A stretch of DNA of 42,697 bases from Streptomyces hydrogenans (GTDB lineage Bacteria > Actinomycetota > Actinomycetes > Streptomycetales > Streptomycetaceae). Within the stretch, counting starts at the first letter, position 1; each line of letters opens with the position of its first letter. Position numbers and translations under genes: made by a program. Location: the NCBI RefSeq assembly GCF_014656075.1, contig NZ_BNBS01000070.1:1-42697 (forward strand). Reading direction: 5' to 3'. The notes under the pieces were generated by a model. It had not been told where the DNA came from and ran no database searches. It worked only from the letters and a program-made list of their open reading frames with translations. Positions 7,344-14,301 of the stretch are shown here, in pieces.

Positions 7344-8522
7344 TCAGGAGGGCCGGGCCGTCCCGGTGGCCGGAGCACGTGCGGTGAGGGTCACGCCGAC
7401 CGCGACCGCCGCCGACGCCACCAGACCGGCCGCGAGCACCGCCCACCGGCCGGCGAACGAGCACAGCAGGATCGCCAGCGCGGCCCCCGGCAGCACCGCC
7501 TGCTGGGCGAGGCCGACCTTGAAGTAGCGGGCGTGCAACAGCCACACGGACAGCAGGAACAGCGCCGTCGGGATCGTCACCGACGCCGAGGCCGCGAGCG
7601 TGCTGATGTGGGCCTTCCCGACGGCCTGCTCGACCGCGATCTCCAGACCGGCGCCGATCGCCGCCGCCGACGCGAAGATCACGTAGTGGCCGTACCCCCA
7701 CAGGAAGCCCTGCCTGCTGTCCGTCAGCCGGTCGTGCGCCGGGACCACGAAGTAGATCCACCAGGCGGCGAAGACGATCAGCAGCCCGCCCGCCGCGATC
7801 GGCAGCAGCTCGTTCAGCGCGTCGTTCTCCACCACCCCCGATTTCACCGCCACCGTCGCCGCCGCCACCGACTCGCCCAGCACGATGATGGTGAACAGGC
7901 CGTACCGCTCCGCGATGTGATGCGGGTGCCAGGTGCTCGGCGCGTCCTTCTCCGCGTACACCGGCACCGCCATCTCCGCCAGCGCCATCGCCAGGAACAC
8001 CCACGGCTGCGCGCCCTCCGGCACGAACAGCAGCACCAGCCAGCCGATCTGCACGGTCAGCACCCCGCCCGCGTACCGCCGGCACATCGTCCGCTCCTCC
8101 GCCGACGAGGCGTGGTAGGCGGCCCGCAGCCACTGCGAGGCGAGCGCCACCCGCATCACCAGGTAGCCGAGGTACACGACGAGGAAGTCGTGGTCCTCGA
8201 AGGCGCGGGAGACGCCGGCGGCGAGGATCAGCACACCGGCGATCTGGACGAGCGTGACGACCCGGTAGAGGACGTCGTCGTTGTCGTAGGCCGAGGCGAA
8301 CCACGAGAAGTTCATCCACGCCCACCAGATGGCGAAGAAGACCATCGCGTAGCTGGCGACGCCCTCGCCGGCGTGGCCCTCGGCGACCGCGTGCACCAGC
8401 GACGCGCCCGCCTGGGCGACGGCGACCACGAAACACAGGTCGAAGAAGAGCTCCAGGGGCGTGGCGGTCCGGTGTGCCTCCTCGCGGGAGCGTGCGGTGA
8501 GCGGCAGAAACGGTTGTGTCAT
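7344..8522 (-). CDS. Low-temperature-requirement protein A (LtrA) family membrane protein
   Basis: A 392-residue polytopic membrane protein with about 11-12 predicted helices. The N-terminal TPLELFFDLCFVVAVAQ (about residues 21-37) and YGLFTIIVLGESVAAAT (about 205-221) are signature stretches of the LtrA family, named from a Listeria mutant unable to grow in the cold. The biochemical role is unknown. No purine-rich ribosome-binding site precedes the ATG at 8522, so translation may be coupled to the upstream chelatase gene, whose stop is only 34 bp away, or be leaderless. Confidence 0.85.
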   Translation of the reverse strand: MTQPFLPLTARSREEAHRTATPLELFFDLCFVVAVAQAGASLVHAVAEGHAGEGVASYAMVFFAIWWAWMNFSWFASAYDNDDVLYRVVTLVQIAGVLILAAGVSRAFEDHDFLVVYLGYLVMRVALASQWLRAAYHASSAEERTMCRRYAGGVLTVQIGWLVLLFVPEGAQPWVFLAMALAEMAVPVYAEKDAPSTWHPHHIAERYGLFTIIVLGESVAAATVAVKSGVVENDALNELLPIAAGGLLIVFAAWWIYFVVPAHDRLTDSRQGFLWGYGHYVIFASAAAIGAGLEIAVEQAVGKAHISTLAASASVTIPTALFLLSVWLLHARYFKVGLAQQAVLPGAALAILLCSFAGRWAVLAAGLVASAAVAVGVTLTARAPATGTARPS

Positions 8523-8556
8523 GGAACCAGGAGATCAGACCGCGGCTCCGGCGAAT

Positions 8557-9258
8557 TCAGGCCACGCGGAGCGGCACGGCCGCCGGACCGTGCGGCGCGG
8601 CCCGGTAGCGGGCCGCCACCAGCCGGGCCAGCCGCGGGTGGTCGGCGAGCGGCGCGGCGACGGCGTACGCCTCCGGCAGCCCCTCCAGGGCCCGGGTGAA
8701 GCGGCCCGGGGCCAGCAGGTGCGCCGCGACGGCGACCCGCCGGAAGCCCTCCCCACGCGCGCGTGCCACCGCCTCGGCGGGCGTGGGGGACGCGGCCGAG
8801 CAGTACGCGACGGAGACCGGGACCGACAGCAGGCGCCCGAGCCGCTCCGCCGCGTCGAGGGTCCCGTCGTTCCCGCCCGGCCCGGACGAGCCGGCGCCTG
8901 CGACGACGACCGCGTCCGCGGGCCCGGCCGCCGCCCGCTCGGCGGCCCTCCGCCGGTCGTGCAGCGCCAGCGCCACGGCGTCCTCGCCGCACAGCCCCGG
9001 CGTCACGACACAGCCGAACTCCCGGGCGACGGCCGGGACGTCCACCGTCCGGTGGTACCCGTCCCCCAGCAGCAGCGGCACCACGACCGCGCCGGGCCGG
9101 CCGTCGAGCACGGCCGGCAGCGACGGCGACCGGTGACCGAGGTGCCCCACGACGACCGGCGCCCCGGTCAGCCGCCGGACCCCGAGGGCCAGCCGCTCCG
9201 TGACGGCCCCGGCCCCCGGCACCGCGCTCCCGTGCACGGCCAGCACCAGCTGTCGCAT
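8557..9258 (-). CDS. Sirohydrochlorin chelatase (CbiX/SirB-like)
   Basis: A 233-residue class II chelatase that inserts Fe2+ (or Co2+) into sirohydrochlorin, the last step of siroheme synthesis. It starts MRQLVLAVHGSAVPGAG, where the His of AVHGS (residue 9) is the metal-binding catalytic residue. VVPLLLGDGYHRTVDVP (about 60-76) holds the second conserved His. The C-terminal half repeats the fold (VAVAAHLLAPGRFTRAL), as in two-domain CbiX. An upstream in-frame start at 9438 is not supported. The divergent neighbour is a siroheme-dependent nitrite reductase, so cofactor and apoenzyme sit back to back. Streptomyces genomes often pair such chelatases with sulfite or nitrite reductase loci. Confidence 0.88.
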   Translation of the reverse strand: MRQLVLAVHGSAVPGAGAVTERLALGVRRLTGAPVVVGHLGHRSPSLPAVLDGRPGAVVVPLLLGDGYHRTVDVPAVAREFGCVVTPGLCGEDAVALALHDRRRAAERAAAGPADAVVVAGAGSSGPGGNDGTLDAAERLGRLLSVPVSVAYCSAASPTPAEAVARARGEGFRRVAVAAHLLAPGRFTRALEGLPEAYAVAAPLADHPRLARLVAARYRAAPHGPAAVPLRVA

Positions 9259-9431
9259 CCCGCACCCGCCTTCGCGCTCGTGGTCGTACCGCCGTGGCTC
9301 CCGGGGGTGCACCGACCCCGGGAGGCCCGGCGGGAGGGCCCGCGCGGCGGTGTCGTACGCCGCCCGGACCCGCATCCCCACGCTAGGGCGCGCGCCCGCC
9401 CGGCCACCCCCGCCGTTCGGCCCCGGGACGG

Positions 9432-9445
9432 GGGCCACAAGTCCC
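9432..9445. promoter_or_regulatory. DosR/DevR-like box upstream of nirBD
   Basis: GGGCCACAAGTCCC matches the mycobacterial DosR core (GGGACTWWAGTCCC, recalled from the literature) at about 11 of 14 positions. It lies about 100 bp upstream of the nirBD start, in the 289-bp divergent gap 9259-9547. A TACGGT -10-like sequence occurs near 9491. I saw no convincing GlnR box (GTnAC type) in this gap. Related boxes precede narK and pflB, which strengthens the call. Confidence 0.45.
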
Positions 9446-9547
9446 CTCTCCTCGGGCCTTTCCCGGCGCCCCGGGCACCCCGGGCCGCCCTACGGTCGAA
9501 GGTGCGGAGACCACCCCGGCCCCCTTCCCCTCCTCCCCGGAGTCACC

Positions 9548-12331
9548 ATGCCCTCCAGCCCGTCCCTCGTCCTCGTCGGCCACGGCATGGTCGGCCACCG
9601 GCTCCTGGAGGCACTGGCCGAGCGCGGCGCGCTGGCCGACCCGGCCGACCCGGCGGCGCCCGGCTGGCGGGTCACCGTGCTCGCGGAGGAGGACGTGCCC
9701 GCGTACGACCGGGTGCACCTCTCCTCCGTCTTCACCGGCACCGCGCCGGACCGGCTCGCCCTCGCCGGCCCCGACTTCCCGGCCGCGCACGGCATCGACC
9801 TGCGGCTCGGCGACCCGGCGGAGCACGTCGACACCGCCGCCCGGACCGTCACCACCACCTCCGGCGCCGTCGTCGCCTACGACGCGCTCGTGCTCGCCAC
9901 CGGCTCGTACCCCTTCGTGCCGCCGATCCCCGGCGCCGACGCCCCCGGCTGCTTCACCTACCGCACCCTCTACGACGTCGACGCGCTCACCGCCTACGCC
10001 GAGCACGCCGGGACCGGCGTCGTGATCGGCGGCGGGCTGCTCGGCCTGGAGGCGGCGGGCGCCCTGCGCACCCTCGGACTGGCCACGCACGTCGTCGAGT
10101 TCGCGCCCCGGCTGATGCCGCTCCAGGTCGACGACGGCGGAGCGGCCGCCCTGCGGGCCACCATCGAGTCGATGGGCGTCGCCGTGCACACCGGGGTCGG
10201 CGCCACCGAGGTGGAGACCGACGCCGACGGCCGGGCCACCGCCCTCCGGCTCTCCGACGGCGAGCGGATCCCCGCCGGTCTCGTGGTCTTCTCCGCCGGC
10301 GTCCGCCCCCGCGACCGGCTGGCCCGCGAGGCCGGACTCGCGGTCGGCGACCGCGGCGGCGTGGCGGTCGACGTCCACTGCCGGACCACCGACCCGTACG
10401 TGTACGCGATCGGCGAGTGCGCGCAGACCTCCGACGGGCGCGTCTACGGACTGGTCGCGCCCGGCTACCAGATGGCCGAGGCCGTCGCCGACCAGCTGGC
10501 GGGCGACGGCACGACCGAGTTCACCGGCGCCGACACCTCCACCAGGCTGAAGCTGCTGGGCGCCGACGTGGCCTCCTTCGGCGACCCGTTCGCGGCCGGC
10601 GCGGAGGCCACCGAGCTGGTCTTCTCGGACGGCCGGGAGGGCGTCTACAAGAAGCTGCTGCTGGGCCCGGACGGGCGGCTGCTCGGCGGCATCCTGGTCG
10701 GCGACGCCGAGGCGTACGGCTCGCTGAAGCCGCACGCCGGGCGGCGGCTGCCCGCCCCGCCCGAGGTGTTCCTCCTGCCCGCGGCGGCCGGCGGCGCCCC
10801 GCTCCCCGGCGCGGCCGCCCTCCCCGACGACGCCGTCGTCTGCTCCTGCCACAACGTGACCAAGGGCGCGGTGAGCGCGGCGATCGCCGAGCACGGTCTC
10901 ACCGACGTCGGCGGCGTCAAGCGCTGCACCAGGGCGGGCACCGGCTGCGGCGGCTGCGTCGGCACCCTCCAGGCCGTCCTCGACGCGGCCGGCGTGGCGA
11001 AGCGGCGCGGTCTGTGCGAGCACTTCCCCGAGCTGACCCGGCCGGAACTGTACGAGCTGGTCCGCACCGAGCGGATCCGCTCCTTCACCGAGCTGCTGGA
11101 GCGGTACGGAACGGGCGGCGGGACCGTGACCTCGGGCTGCACCGTCTGCAAGCCCGTCGTCGCCAACGTCCTCGGCACCCTCGCCCCGGAACTGGGCCTG
11201 CGGCACGTCCTGGAGGGCGAGCAGGCCGCGCTCCAGGACTCCAACGACCTCTTCCTCGCCAACCTCCAGAAGGACGGCAGCCACTCCGTCGTCCCGCGCG
11301 TCCCCGGCGGCGAGATCACCGCCGAACAGCTCATCGTCATCGGCGAGGTGGCCCGCGACCACGGCCTCTACAGCAAGATCACCGGCGGTCAGCGGATCGA
11401 CCTCTTCGGCGCGCGCAAGGAGGACCTGCCGGCCATCTGGCGCCGGCTGATCGCGGCCGGCTTCGAGTCCGGGCAGGCGTACGGCAAGTCCCTGCGGACC
11501 GTGAAGTCCTGCGTGGGCGCGCGCTTCTGCCGCTTCGGGCAGGGCGACTCGGTGCAGCTCGCGATCGACCTGGAGCTGCGCTACCGGGGCCTGCGCGCCC
11601 CGCACAAGATCAAGGGCGGGGTCTCCGGCTGTCTGCGCGAGTGCGCGGAGGCCCGGGGCAAGGACATCGGCGTCATCGCCACCGCCGGCGGGTGGAACCT
11701 GTACGTCTGCGGCAACGGCGGCGCGACCCCGCGCCACGCCGACCTGCTCGCCTCCGACCTGTCGGCCGCCGAACTCTTCGCGCTGACCGACCGCTTCCTC
11801 ATGTACTACCTGCGGACCGGCGAGCGGCTGGAGCGCACCTCGGCGTGGCTGGAGCGGCTGGGCGGCTCCGGCGACGGCGTCGCGCACCTCAGGGAGGTGC
11901 TGATCGAGGACTCGCTGGGCATCGGCGCGGAGCTGGAGGCGCAGATGGAGCGGCACGTGGCCGCGTACCGCGACGAGTGGCGGGCGGTCCTGGAGGACCC
12001 GGCGGCGCTGGCCCGCTTCGAACGGCACGTGGCCGGGGTGGAGTTCCTGGAGCCGGGGCGCGGCCGGGCGGCGGTGCTGCCGGACGGGACGGAGGCGGCG
12101 CTGTTCAGGGACGAGGAGGGCGCGGTGTACGCGGTGGGCAACCGGGACCCGTACTCGGGCGCCGACGTCATGGCGCACGGCATCATGGGCAGCCGCGACG
12201 GCGTGCCGGTGGTGGCCTCCCCGATGTACAAGCAGGAGTTCGACCTGCGGACCGGCGCGAGCCTGGACGACCCGGAGGTGGCACTGCCGCTCCTGCCGGT
12301 GCCGGTGCCGCCGTCCGCCGGGCGCGGCTGA
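9548..12331 (+). CDS. nirB: NADH-dependent nitrite reductase, NirB-NirD fusion
   Basis: A 927-residue cytoplasmic enzyme reducing nitrite to ammonium with NAD(P)H. Domains in order: FAD-binding (LVLVGHGMVGHRLLE, residues 7-21); NAD-binding (VIGGGLLGLEAAG, about 160-172); BFD-type [2Fe-2S] domain (CSCHNVT near 433, then RCTRAGTGCGGC near 460); a second Cys-rich element (SGCTVCKP, about 530); and the nitrite/sulfite reductase half with the siroheme-[4Fe-4S] ligands SCVGARFC (about 654-661) and SGCLREC (about 693-699). From about residue 830 to 915 a NirD domain is fused on (GNRDPYSGADVMAHGIMG, VASPMYKQEFDL). It closely follows E. coli NirD and likewise lacks Rieske Cys/His ligands. E. coli NirB alone is about 847 residues, which accounts for the extra length. 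The ATG at 9548 was chosen over an upstream frame because it begins directly with the FAD strand and has a GGAG sequence before it. It is divergent from the siroheme chelatase and followed by narK. Confidence 0.93.
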   Translation: MPSSPSLVLVGHGMVGHRLLEALAERGALADPADPAAPGWRVTVLAEEDVPAYDRVHLSSVFTGTAPDRLALAGPDFPAAHGIDLRLGDPAEHVDTAARTVTTTSGAVVAYDALVLATGSYPFVPPIPGADAPGCFTYRTLYDVDALTAYAEHAGTGVVIGGGLLGLEAAGALRTLGLATHVVEFAPRLMPLQVDDGGAAALRATIESMGVAVHTGVGATEVETDADGRATALRLSDGERIPAGLVVFSAGVRPRDRLAREAGLAVGDRGGVAVDVHCRTTDPYVYAIGECAQTSDGRVYGLVAPGYQMAEAVADQLAGDGTTEFTGADTSTRLKLLGADVASFGDPFAAGAEATELVFSDGREGVYKKLLLGPDGRLLGGILVGDAEAYGSLKPHAGRRLPAPPEVFLLPAAAGGAPLPGAAALPDDAVVCSCHNVTKGAVSAAIAEHGLTDVGGVKRCTRAGTGCGGCVGTLQAVLDAAGVAKRRGLCEHFPELTRPELYELVRTERIRSFTELLERYGTGGGTVTSGCTVCKPVVANVLGTLAPELGLRHVLEGEQAALQDSNDLFLANLQKDGSHSVVPRVPGGEITAEQLIVIGEVARDHGLYSKITGGQRIDLFGARKEDLPAIWRRLIAAGFESGQAYGKSLRTVKSCVGARFCRFGQGDSVQLAIDLELRYRGLRAPHKIKGGVSGCLRECAEARGKDIGVIATAGGWNLYVCGNGGATPRHADLLASDLSAAELFALTDRFLMYYLRTGERLERTSAWLERLGGSGDGVAHLREVLIEDSLGIGAELEAQMERHVAAYRDEWRAVLEDPAALARFERHVAGVEFLEPGRGRAAVLPDGTEAALFRDEEGAVYAVGNRDPYSGADVMAHGIMGSRDGVPVVASPMYKQEFDLRTGASLDDPEVALPLLPVPVPPSAGRG

Positions 12332-12704
12332 ACGGGCGGAGTGCGGGGCCGCGTCCGTGCCCGTACGGGTGCAGCTGCCCGGACCCCCACCCGTACCGCT
12401 CCGTTCTCGGCGCCCGCCCCCCGAACTGCCCCCGGCCCGTACCCCCGACGGCCCCACACCCCTTCCGAGGGGTCGTCGCACCGGCCCGGGGGCACCCCCT
12501 TCTCCCTCCGCCCGGGCGAAGGGGTCCGATGGCCCGTCAGGCCCGCCCGCGGCGGGACCTAAGGCTGCTCCGGAAGCCGACCTAGGCCCGCCCCGGACGG
12601 CGACCATCGGCACTGACGACACCCCTCCCGCCAGGAGCAGCCTGGAAAGGCAAGGAAGAAGCCTCGAAAGGGCTCGTAAACGTCAGGGAAGTCAGGGAAG
12701 CGCC
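12332..12704. other. 373-bp gap between nirBD and narK
   Basis: No gene is visible. The proximal part has nested inverted repeats (GTACGGGTG at 12363-12371 with CACCCGTAC at 12388-12396) that could end the nirBD transcript. The distal part has a series of GGGNCC-type palindromes from 12522 to 12590, listed separately, followed by a purine-rich leader and the narK ribosome-binding site. narK therefore probably has its own promoter. Confidence 0.6.
12522..12590. promoter_or_regulatory. Cluster of DosR/DevR-like boxes upstream of narK
   Basis: Three related 14-mers: GGGTCCGATGGCCC (12522-12535), GGGACCTAAGGCTG (12554-12567) and CCGACCTAGGCCCG (12577-12590). Against the recalled DosR core GGGACTWWAGTCCC they agree at about 9, 10 and 8 positions, so each is only moderate alone. 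Centre-to-centre spacings are 32 and 23 bp, close to whole helical turns, as for tandem dimers. They lie 115-183 bp before the narK start. The similarity to the better box before pflB is the main reason for listing them. Confidence 0.35.
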
Positions 12705-14126
12705 ATGAGTTCCGTAGTCCAGGACAGCAGAACCACGGGCGGGTCACCCGCCTCGTACGACACGGAGCAGTACCGCCCCGGCCGGACCATCAGCGACTGG
12801 GAGCCGGAGAACGAGCTCTTCTGGAAGTCGATCGGCAGGAAGGTCGCCAACCGCAACCTGTGGATCGCGGTCCCGGCGCTGCTCGTCGCCTTCGTCGTCT
12901 GGCAGGTCTGGTCGGTCACGGCGACCAACCTCAAGGACGTCGGCTTCGGCTTCTCGACCTCGCAGCTCTTCTGGCTGACCGCCATCCCCGGTCTGACCGG
13001 CGGCACGGCCCGCATCCTCTACACCTTCCTCGGCCCGATGATCGGCCAGCGGCGGTTCACCGCGCTGTCGACGGTCGTCCTGGTGGTCCCGCTGATCTGG
13101 CTGGGCGTCGCCATCCAGGACCCGACGACGCCGTACACCGTGATGGTCGTCATCGCCGCCCTCTGCGGCATCGGCGGCGCGAACTTCGCGTCCTCCCTCG
13201 CCAACATCGGCTTCTTCTTCCCCAAGGCGAAGAAGGGCAGCGCGACCGGCATCAACGGCGGTCTCGGCAACCTCGGCGTCTCCGTCGTGCAGCTGCTGAC
13301 CCCGATCGTCATCACCTGGTCGACGATCGCGATCGGCTCCGCCCAGCACAAGGCCGACGGCACCCCCGTCTACCTCCAGAACGCCGCCTTCGTCTGGGTC
13401 CCCGTCGTCCTCGTCCTGGCCGCCGTCGCCTGGTTCGGCCAGAACGACCTGAAGGTCGCCTCCACCCCGTTCAAGCAGCAGAAGATCATCTTCAAGCGCA
13501 AGCACAACTGGCTGATGACCTGGCTGTACGTCGGCACCTTCGGCTCCTTCATCGGCTTCGCCGCGGCCCTGCCGATGCTGATCAAGACCACCTTCCCGGA
13601 CTACTCGGTCGCCACCTACGCCTGGATGGGCCCCGCCGTGGGCGCGCTCGCCCGCTGGGCCGGCGGCTGGATCGCCGACAAGTGGGGCGGCGCCCGGGTC
13701 ACCATCCTGTCCTTCGTGGGCATGGCGGTCTCGATCATCGGCGTGATCAACTTCCTGCCCTCGGGCGGTGACGGCGGCGACTTCTACGGCTTCTTCCTCT
13801 GCTTCCTCGCCGCGTTCTTCTTCTCCGGCATCGGCAACGGCTCGACCTTCCGCCAGATCCCGGTCATCTTCCGCGGCACCCACCTGAAGGGCCTCACCGA
13901 AGGCACCCCCGAACACACCAGGGCCCTCAAGCAGGCCGAGATGGAATCGGGCGCGGTCACCGGCTTCACCTCCGCGATCGCCGCCTACGGCTTCTTCTTC
14001 ATCCCGGCGCTCTTCGGCTCGGTCGCCGTCACCAGCGCGATGTGGGGCTTCGTCGCCTTCTACGCCAGCTGCATGGTCGTGACCTGGTGGTTCTACGCCC
14101 GCAAGGGCGCGGAGGCCCCCAGCTGA
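12705..14126 (+). CDS. narK: Nitrate/nitrite MFS transporter NarK
   Basis: A 473-residue, 12-helix transporter of the nitrate/nitrite porter family. Both nitrate signature motifs are clear: GIGGANFASSLANIGFFFP (about residues 155-173) and GNGSTFRQIPVIF (about 375-387). They carry the Gly-rich and Asn contacts for the anion. The N-terminal ~45 residues (YRPGRTISDWEPENELFW) are a cytoplasmic extension of the kind found in actinobacterial NarK. The ATG at 12705 follows an AGGGAAG ribosome-binding site; the longer upstream frame is proline-rich and unsupported. It lies between nirBD and pflB, so it most likely supplies nitrate or exchanges nitrate for nitrite for the reductases in this island. 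A hairpin terminator follows. Confidence 0.93.
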   Translation: MSSVVQDSRTTGGSPASYDTEQYRPGRTISDWEPENELFWKSIGRKVANRNLWIAVPALLVAFVVWQVWSVTATNLKDVGFGFSTSQLFWLTAIPGLTGGTARILYTFLGPMIGQRRFTALSTVVLVVPLIWLGVAIQDPTTPYTVMVVIAALCGIGGANFASSLANIGFFFPKAKKGSATGINGGLGNLGVSVVQLLTPIVITWSTIAIGSAQHKADGTPVYLQNAAFVWVPVVLVLAAVAWFGQNDLKVASTPFKQQKIIFKRKHNWLMTWLYVGTFGSFIGFAAALPMLIKTTFPDYSVATYAWMGPAVGALARWAGGWIADKWGGARVTILSFVGMAVSIIGVINFLPSGGDGGDFYGFFLCFLAAFFFSGIGNGSTFRQIPVIFRGTHLKGLTEGTPEHTRALKQAEMESGAVTGFTSAIAAYGFFFIPALFGSVAVTSAMWGFVAFYASCMVVTWWFYARKGAEAPS

Positions 14127-14145
14127 GCCCCCGCTTCACCCAGAG

Positions 14146-14171
14146 AAAGGTCCCGCCGCGGCGGGGCCTTT
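14146..14171 (+). terminator. narK terminator
   Basis: An 11-bp stem (AAAGGTCCCGC pairing with GCGGGGCCTTT, one T-G wobble) around a CGCG loop, ending in TTT, begins 20 bp after the narK stop. It separates narK from the pflB promoter region. Confidence 0.8.
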
Positions 14172-14187
14172 CCGCATGCCCGGGAAA

Positions 14188-14201
14188 AGGACCTAGGGCC
14201 C
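14188..14201. promoter_or_regulatory. DosR/DevR-like box 1 upstream of pflB
   Basis: AGGACCTAGGGCCC is a near-palindrome matching the recalled DosR core GGGACTWWAGTCCC at 10 of 14 positions. It lies just after the narK terminator and about 100 bp before the pflB start. Box 2 follows with centres 21 bp apart, which is two helical turns, the arrangement typical of strong DosR promoters. Confidence 0.5.
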
Positions 14202-14208
14202 CCGGCTG

Positions 14209-14222
14209 GTGACCAATGCCGC
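14209..14222. promoter_or_regulatory. DosR/DevR-like box 2 upstream of pflB
   Basis: GTGACCAATGCCGC resembles secondary DosR sites of the GGGACCAACGCCC kind that I recall from mycobacteria. It is weaker than box 1 but in phase with it. The AT-rich stretch just downstream (14225-14290) contrasts with the surrounding DNA and holds the likely -10 region and pflB leader. Confidence 0.4.
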
Positions 14223-14249
14223 CCGAAATGATCGATCAAAAGGAGTGGA

Positions 14250-14279
14250 ATGAAGGTAAGCAACGACGCGATCGAATGA
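14250..14279 (+). CDS. Candidate 9-codon leader peptide upstream of pflB
   Basis: A tiny frame MKVSNDAIE has the best ribosome-binding site of the island (AAAAGGAG at 14238-14245, 4 bp before the ATG). Its stop overlaps, as ATGA, a second tiny frame (MIRRRRCGT, 14276-14305), whose stop in turn overlaps the GTG at 14302 proposed for pflB. This could couple translation stepwise into pflB. It may instead be a chance arrangement, or mark a start site left by a shift of the pflB start. Confidence 0.35.
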   Translation: MKVSNDAIE

Positions 14280-14301
14280 TTCGAAGAAGGCGGTGCGGGA
14301 C

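Noticed and set aside
9259..9547. GlnR operator before nirBD
   Set aside because: I expected one from assimilatory nir genes but found no paired GTnAC/GAAAC-like elements at the right spacing.
8461..12585. Plus-strand open frame of more than 1300 codons covering the chelatase and nirBD region
   Set aside because: It is out of frame with NirB, is Arg/Pro/Gly-rich and contains no domain. It is a GC-bias shadow.
14293..14295. GTG at 14293 as pflB start
   Set aside because: Only 2 bp separate it from the AAGAAGG site, whereas the GTG at 14302 has normal spacing and puts the catalytic cysteines within two residues of the E. coli numbering. Not fully excluded.
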